Source of the DNA: Paraspadella gotoi
Taxonomy: Eukaryota; Chaetognatha
NCBI GenBank assembly: GCA_051294375.1
Contig: CM119265.1
Span: forward strand, 7,129,589-7,193,588
Direction of reading: 5' to 3'
Length of the DNA stretch: 64,000 bases
The translations under genes were made by a program, and so were the position numbers. The notes under the pieces are model-generated. The model saw only the letters and a program-made list of their open reading frames with translations. It was not told the origin of the DNA and made no database searches. This document shows, one piece after another, positions 58,718 to 64,000 of the stretch; the first letter of the stretch is position 1; every line of letters starts with the position of its first letter.

Positions 58718-61700
58718 GAGAGGTTAATCAAGTCACCGAGGAACAAAACGTTTGCGATGGGCAAGGGCCAACAAAGCCAATGAGCGAAAAGAAAAACGAT
58801 GAAGTATGTTGGCTCCACCGGTTTATAGATAACGTAAGCACTAGAGTGGAGCACTCAAGAACAAAAAATTTATTTGAATGATCAAACAAGGATATTTAGA
58901 TGTGAGATAGTATGATTAACTAGTACAAAAAATATTTTGTTCATATTATCTCGGGAACAGAATAGTAAAATATAATATATTTGTAATAATATTCTTATAA
59001 AATAATAAATTTTAAAAATAATTTTTTTAAAACTTTTAATAAAGATTCAGATTCTTCATAAAAAGTTGAATCAAAAATATAAAACATGTAATGAAAAATT
59101 TTATTGTCCTTAGCATTTAAAACGGAAAAAAAAGAAGAAAATTTATGATTTTTTTATTTTCTGTCGTAAAAACTTATATGAAATTGGTACAACCAATATA
59201 AAAATTATATGTTAAAACGTTTTAGTCATTTTTTGTGATCCAAATATTAAAATATCATATAACATATTTTATAAAAGTTTCTTAGTTTTTTATGGCAAAT
59301 TCAAATCTGTTCTTAAAAATAAAAATTAAAATAATTTGAAATTTAACGATTTTGTAAGGATATTACTACATAAATAATTGAATTTACTATACTGTTATGC
59401 TAAAAAATTTTTAAAGGGATTTAAAATTCAATAGGAAGCAAAAAAAAATAATGTTCAATCACTCAACCTTTTCCTCACTCCACCCTAGTAAGCACCTCAT
59501 ATTCTTATTCGTTTACCTTGAAGAAAATATATACTTATCCTTTACACTGTAATCATTAGTAAGTCTCCTAACAAAAAAAAAAGGATCTTACCTTTAAGAT
59601 GATGCGAGGGACGAAACCTGATAGACATCCCGCGTTCAGGTCTTTCGGTGTTTGGATGAGCAAGAATGAAGGCTGAGTTTTCCTGAAGATAACAAAACCA
59701 TTTGTTTTATATGTACGCAGGTTCAACATCTTTATTTCTTTCTTTTTTTTTTAACATGAGCGGAGAGCTTAAACTTTGAACCATAACCGTTAACTCATAA
59801 CCATAACTTTAACGAAATGGTTATGAGAAAAAAAAAATCCATTCTGTGTAGCACCGCGTGTTACGAATTAAAATGTGAATGATGAATCAATTCATCGGGG
59901 GAAAAATAACGTAATATATTTAAAAAAAGATATTAAATTAAAAATACGAATTAAATTATAAAACCAGACCCGGAAATGCAGTCGACTATAAGACAGAGGC
60001 GAGTAGTCACAAATTCCTTGGGGCAAAAAAAAAAAAAAAGAAATCTCAAAAGGTCGACGACAACAAATAATCCTAATTTACTGAGTGCAAATATTAAACT
60101 GCGCGTTAATTGAGTGTGAAAAGTATCTAGTTTTCATTTTTTTTGGTTTACACGGTGCGCGGAGAGAATCTGAAATAAGAATTCGGTCGTTGATTTTTGC
60201 ATCATGCGATAAAAAGTTTCTTTTCGTTATTTTCTGACTCTTGAAATATTTATATATATATATGTACGTATTTACTCACAATAAGCATACTTTTTGTGAT
60301 TTGTTAGTTGCTCAATATAAATTTAAACACTATTTTCGACAGAAATTCATAACGAAATAGAATTTTTTTTTCTATAGCACATAGGCTCTGTTCTTTTAAC
60401 TCAATTTGAGGAAACTTCTGTTTTTTCTTATTTCAAATAAGAAAAAAAAAATTACCTCCAATGATTCCGAAAATATGAAGGCAGAATTTTCCTGCAAATT
60501 TCGTAGGTGATAAAAATTCCATGTGACTGTGAGATTCTTTATTAAGACTTCCCGACAACGATACGCGTTTCACATTTGATAAAACAGTCACGAAATTTTC
60601 TACACGGAGGCAATTTGTCAAGAAGAAGCGATTCTATCTTTACTACGAAATAGCTTTTGGCGGAGAGAGAGAGAGAGAGAGAGGAAAAGAGATAGAGAGA
60701 GAGAGAGAGAAAGTAAATGGGAGTCCCACCTCTTTGGTAATATTGAGATAGAAACAGACATCCGTCTCTCTCATGATGTGACGCGGACCAGGATTGAGTT
60801 GGATGGTTGAGTGGGGCGAGTCCTGTATCCCGACCAGGCTGACCCCGAATCTGAAAGCGATTTTAAAAAAAATATTCGAATTGAAATGGAAATAATAAAA
60901 TACATATTCACGCTCGGTTCGCTCCCCAACGTTACTCACTTTCTGTGAGCGTGAAACGAGGCGTAGGTGAAACTCTTTCCTTCGTATTCTCCGAAGAATT
61001 TGCTGTCCTTCAGCAGAATGTGATAGATTTCGTTTCCTGAGCATCGGCCGTAGAGTTGTTGCCACTCCTCGTCCGACGTCTGTCCCTCCCTGAAAGAACG
61101 GGAATGACCGCGGGCTTATTTACATATAATGTTAAATTTAAATTTAAACTTGATTGTTTTCATTCATTATCTGATAGACAATGTTATTAATTTTACGAAT
61201 TGTCTTTGTATTTTTAAAATCTTTTGAGGTTCTATTGTATAGCTTTATTGTTGTCGTAGTCGTATTCATTTTGTCGTTTTTCCCTTTTTAACTTTGTCAC
61301 CGTTCTAATTATTTCTTTCGTTGCGTTTGAGATTATAAACGTAAAATAGCTTTATTGTTTACAACAACGAAGTTTTTATTCAAAATTTGAACTTTCGGCT
61401 ATTGCATGCTATCCTTCATCAGCGCATAAATTAAATGTGATTTGATTTATGCGCTGATGAATGTTATTTTACGTCTTTTTTTGGTTTTCTTTTTGCGTTT
61501 TTATCTGACGTTCTCAATTTACCCCGAGAGGGATTTTAGAAAAGCTAATTTCCCTAGGATAACATAAAGTAAGATAACAACGGAATAAAGAAAAGAAAAC
61601 AAAGGCAAAGAAAGAAAACGTGGAGAACAGAAGTTTCAGATTAGAATTTAAGAATAATATTTTTTTTAAATATTTTAATCTTGTATTAAAAACAAATCAA

Positions 61701-63321
61701 CGGGGAAAAAAACTTGGGAGTTCTTTGTTGCAGCTGCTTTAAAGTTAAGTTAAGAATTTTTAGGTAATGAATTTCACCCGGTCTCCGACCCGAACTCCGA
61801 CCAGCTTTCCAACCAGAATTCCGACCTATCATCGACCCAGAGTGCGACCCATTCTCCGACCCGATCTCCGATTCATTCTCAAACCCTGCTCGACCCAAAA
61901 CCTCAGCTTATAACCGAGGACTCAGCTCTCAGAGCGAAACTGAGTTGTGATCGATATTTTTTTTCCCTCGAAGCGAATCAGAATTCACTTTCGTGACAAG
62001 TTGTCGTAAAAATTGCGGGAAAATCGGAGGAATATCCGTAGTTGTCGTCGTCGTCGTCGTCGTCGTCGTCACGGTCGCCGTCGGCTTTGGTTTTCTCCGG
62101 GATATCACAAGGACGAGTGAAATATTTCGCAGTTGGCTGAGTTCTAAGTTCACGAGGACACTGGGTCAAATTCATCCACATTATTGCCAGTATCTCAACT
62201 CTCACAATCACGCAGTCATACAATCAGTCATACAAGCAGTCTCGCACATATGCTCGTACACTTTTCCACGCGTACCATATACGAAATACGAATCGACGTT
62301 TTGAAATTCCGAGTAAGTGAAAAGTTAAGTTGAAAAAGTCATAAGTTCTTCGAGAAGAAATTTCTTGGAATTTCTCGCTTAATAAGACCCGACGCGAGAC
62401 TCCGACGAGGGAGACGAAATTCGTCTCGAAAATTGAATTTGAGGAAAAGTGAAACGAGTGGAACGTTGGGTTCCTTCTTCGATTCAATTTGTGACCCGGT
62501 TGCGAAAATAAAAAAAGTTGGGGAGGTGGAGCTGAAAAGGGGGGGAAGGGCGAGCTGAGGGGGAGAGTAAGATTGCGAGGGGAGAAGACATCAGACCCGT
62601 TTTCTTTTTTTCTTTTTATTTTAAAAAGAGAAAATTTAATATTTTGTCATTCGATATGAAAAAAAATTTTAAGGAAGAGAAATTGAAAGGAGGAGAGGAG
62701 AGACAAGAGAACCTACTGTGTGGTGCTGCAGTTAGAATTCTGCAGACGCCGAGGGTTTTAGGGAACTACAAAGCTCTCGACAGTTGAGAATACTTTTAAC
62801 ATAAGCATCAAAAGAAAGATTTTAAAAAAAAAAAAATATTTGAATTTAAAGTAAAAAGGCGAGAGTCATGATCCTTATTAATCGAGCCGAGATTCTCAGC
62901 CGACATCGTGAAAATGGAAACCGACGTTCGACTAAATTAGCTGCGAACTGATTGCGAAAAGCTTTTGCGGAACCATATGCTGTCATCAGAGCGAAAAAAA
63001 ATAATAATAATAAAAAAAAACCAAATTTTCAAACTCAATTTAATCCAATTAAGTTTGTGCGTCAACTGATTATCAAAAAAAAAAAGGCTTTCTATGATTT
63101 TATCATATATTATTAATCTCAAGGCTCCTTCGAGACTTTTTAGCGGGAAAGAAAAAAAATATATTAAAAATATGGAAGAAAGGGAAAATTAATTACTTCA
63201 ATTTCATGTACACATTACAGTAATAAGCACTCTCGGTCTAAAACTCGTCGGAGAAAATATTTTGATTTCTTTTTTAAATTTAAGTTTTAATTAATTTTGG
63301 GCAGAAGAGAGAGAGAGAGAG

Positions 63322-63352
<31 letters not shown>

Positions 63353-63903
63353 AGGAGAGAGAGAGAGAGAGAGAGAGACCTTACTGTCCCCTGGAGGTGT
63401 GAAGGAGGAGTGTGACTAGGGAGGAGGTTCCGGGACAGAGGCAGTTGTTGGGCGAGCAAACGCGTATTGAACTCATCCTCACAAAACCACCTGAGCAGGG
63501 AAAGTGAACCGGAGAGGGAGGGGGATGAGTAGGAATGAGGGTGAAGTTTGGGGTGGGGGGGTAGAGAATGGTGAAACATCGGAAAAAAAGCAAGGGATTC
63601 CGTTCACCGCGGAAAAAAAAAAATCTAGACAAATAAGGCCCAAAAAATTCCATAGAAAGTAAACAACAAGAAAAAAAATTACGAAATTGGATTTTCCTTT
63701 TTGCCTTTACTCTTTTTCCAGCGAGAAAAAAAAAGAAAAACATAAAAACAACTAAGACGAAGGAAAGAAAAACAAGAAAGGGAACTCACGTGTTCCGCGA
63801 ATTTGACGTGGAACTTATTTTCCGGGCGAAATATTTGAACGTATTGCGGACAGCGTGGGGCGAAGTCCTTGACGGCCCATGATCGAAGGATAGTGTGTTG
63901 ATC
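49482..63903 (-). CDS. KCNT: Sodium-activated potassium channel, KCNT/Slo2 (partial: C-terminal region)
   Basis: Exons on the minus strand, right to left: 63903-63790, 63490-63385, 61089-60940, 60850-60730, 59682-59592 (alternative 60491-60456), 57950-57842, 57521-57441, 57020-56897, 56137-55962, 55528-55457, 55133-54999, 54220-54109, 53930-53829, 53754-53671, 53586-53455, 53118-52825, 52577-52263, 51259-51136, 51050-50966, 50865-50795, 50640-50500, 50074-49482. Family blocks: [20 protein letters not shown] and [14 protein letters not shown] (RCK1), [63 protein letters not shown] and [16 protein letters not shown] (RCK2), then [16 protein letters not shown] and LEPDDI. These RCK domains form the cytosolic gating ring. 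The membrane segments lie beyond 64000. Exon 63490-63385 needs two single-base corrections to stay in frame. The Asp-rich last exon and 53118-52263 are less certain. Confidence 0.92.
49539..49630. repeat. (CT)n microsatellite
   Basis: About 90 bases of CT repeats on the plus strand. On the KCNT sense strand it reads GA and would encode alternating Arg-Glu if translation runs through it in the last exon. Confidence 0.95.
50377..50406. repeat. (GA)n microsatellite
   Basis: About 30 bases of GA repeat in the last KCNT intron; CT on the sense strand. Confidence 0.95.
53587..53670 (-). other. 84 nt stop-free intron (exitron candidate) in KCNT
   Basis: Bounded by AGC-GTGAGT and CGACAG-ATG. It is 28 codons long with no stop in frame, so retention would keep the reading frame. 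The spliced form joins GSGHLAS to [14 protein letters not shown], which agrees with the spacing in known KCNT proteins. Confidence 0.7.
54987..55010 (-). other. Tandem 5' splice sites 12 nt apart in KCNT
   Basis: On the sense strand, TTCAG-GTATGCCAACAG-GTATGCC offers two identical donors (exon ends at 54999 or 54987). The first gives TMFR joined to LFPTTN; the second inserts four residues in frame. Confidence 0.75.
55706..55870. repeat. Polypyrimidine (TTTCT)-like tract
   Basis: About 165 bases of nearly pure T and C with TTTC/TTTCT periodicity, lying in a KCNT intron; purine on the sense strand. Confidence 0.9.
57224..57303. repeat. (CT)n microsatellite
   Basis: CT array with a few interruptions in the KCNT intron between 57020 and 57441. 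Confidence 0.95.
58058..58160. repeat. (GA)n microsatellite
   Basis: Interrupted GA array; on the sense strand it is a CT tract about 100 bases upstream of the KCNT acceptor at 57950. Confidence 0.95.
58615..58723. repeat. (GA)n microsatellite
   Basis: Interrupted GA array in the same KCNT intron as the previous one. Confidence 0.95.
59177..59212 (+). mobile_element. Repeat family 2 head fragment
   Basis: TATGAAATTGGTACAACCAA followed by TATAAAAATTATATG matches the head of the 34076 copy; the remaining blocks are absent. Confidence 0.65.
60456..60491 (-). CDS. Duplicated KCNT exon (36 nt cassette, [12 protein letters not shown])
   Basis: Sense strand: TTTGCAG then GAA AAT TCT GCC TTC ATA ... 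GAG then GTAATT. It encodes [12 protein letters not shown], while the downstream exon 59682-59592 encodes [18 protein letters not shown] and on. Both would follow NITKE in phase 0. The short exon is symmetric (0-0), so it can be included in front of the long exon without a frame change; it cannot replace the long exon, which ends in phase 1. Confidence 0.7.
60664..60712. repeat. (GA)n microsatellite
   Basis: GA array just inside the KCNT intron, starting about 18 bases after the 60730 donor on the sense strand. Confidence 0.95.
61415..61461. repeat. 17 bp perfect inverted repeat with CTGATGAA motif
   Basis: TTCATCAGCGCATAAAT (61415-61431) and ATTTATGCGCTGATGAA (61445-61461) with a 13 base loop, in a KCNT intron. 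On the minus strand the CTGATGAA is followed by a GCATGC-centred hairpin and GCCGAAAG. Confidence 0.8.
62041..62071. repeat. (GTC)n trinucleotide repeat
   Basis: About nine GTC/GAC units in a KCNT intron. The aspartate-rich frame it creates on the minus strand has no exon support. Confidence 0.9.
63305..63378. repeat. (GA)n microsatellite abutting a KCNT donor
   Basis: The sense-strand donor GTAAGG at 63384 runs straight into CTCTCT repeats for about 75 bases. Confidence 0.95.
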
Positions 63904-64000
63904 CTGGAGTAGAAAGGTCAAAAGAGTTTGGATTTACAGAGTTCAATTAAGTTCTATATATGTAAGTTTGAATATAAGCTATGCTATGCTATGCTTTGCC

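Noticed and set aside
61978-62223. Asp-rich minus-strand frame
   Set aside because: Produced by the GTC/GAC repeat inside a KCNT intron; neighbouring exons join in phase without it.
1-64000. CRISPR arrays, bacterial operons, rRNA genes, viral integrations
   Set aside because: No spaced direct repeats, ribosome-binding-site arrays, rRNA blocks, reverse transcriptase, integrase or capsid-type frames were seen on either strand.

Overview
The window is animal nuclear DNA. It is AT-rich, with short GT-AG introns, long intergenic and intronic stretches full of GA/CT microsatellites, and genes that are metazoan or bilaterian in type: an ADAM10/Kuzbanian protease, a KCNT/Slo2 potassium channel, an AIF1-type EF-hand protein, SH3BP5 and a TMEM272-like protein. 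The species cannot be named from the sequence; an invertebrate is the best guess. All gene models below were built by hand from reading frames, splice signals and phase. Where family similarity is mentioned it is recalled knowledge, not a database search.

Layout. 1-300: tail of an acidic reading frame. 1056-1740 (+): AIF1-like EF-hand gene. 3674-4973 (+): a small heat-shock protein gene with a perfect heat-shock element and TATA box. 7352-8550 (+): an unrecognised single-pass membrane protein. 9657-23832 (-): three housekeeping genes in tandem on one strand, ECM29 (proteasome adaptor), PP4R3/SMEK (phosphatase 4 subunit) and MO25/CAB39 (LKB1 scaffold). 24752-26953 (+): a C2H2 zinc-finger gene, divergent from MO25 across a promoter with regularly spaced CCAAT and CACGTG boxes. 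27223-29819 (+): SH3BP5 (Rab11 exchange factor). 30269-31420 (-): an ER thioredoxin-fold membrane protein without CXXC, divergent from 32231-41628 (+): ADAM10 with a very long low-complexity cytoplasmic tail. 44363-46663 (+): a TMEM272-like four-helix membrane protein. 49482-63903 (-): the C-terminal two-thirds of a KCNT (sodium-activated potassium) channel whose 5' end lies beyond the window.

Repeats. Two short mobile-element families are scattered through introns and intergenic DNA. Family 1 has TTTTACTTTCGCC-type terminal inverted repeats around degenerate TTAGGG telomere-like arrays (copies near 8770, 27749-28869, 45838-46021, 47164-47337, 49027). Family 2 begins with a palindromic ATTGGTACAACCAAT head (copies near 3440, 6862, 24402, 26594, 34076, 59177). 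There is also a ~570 bp element with 16 bp inverted ends in an ADAM10 intron and two hairpin elements that resemble hammerhead-ribozyme carriers.

Most interesting points: a duplicated ENSAFI exon, tandem 5' splice sites and a stop-free 84 nt intron in KCNT; two single-base disruptions in one KCNT exon; the ADAM10 tail with two PPxY-type motifs in different frames; the telomere-repeat-bearing MITE family; and a splice-donor duplication in the AIF1-like gene.
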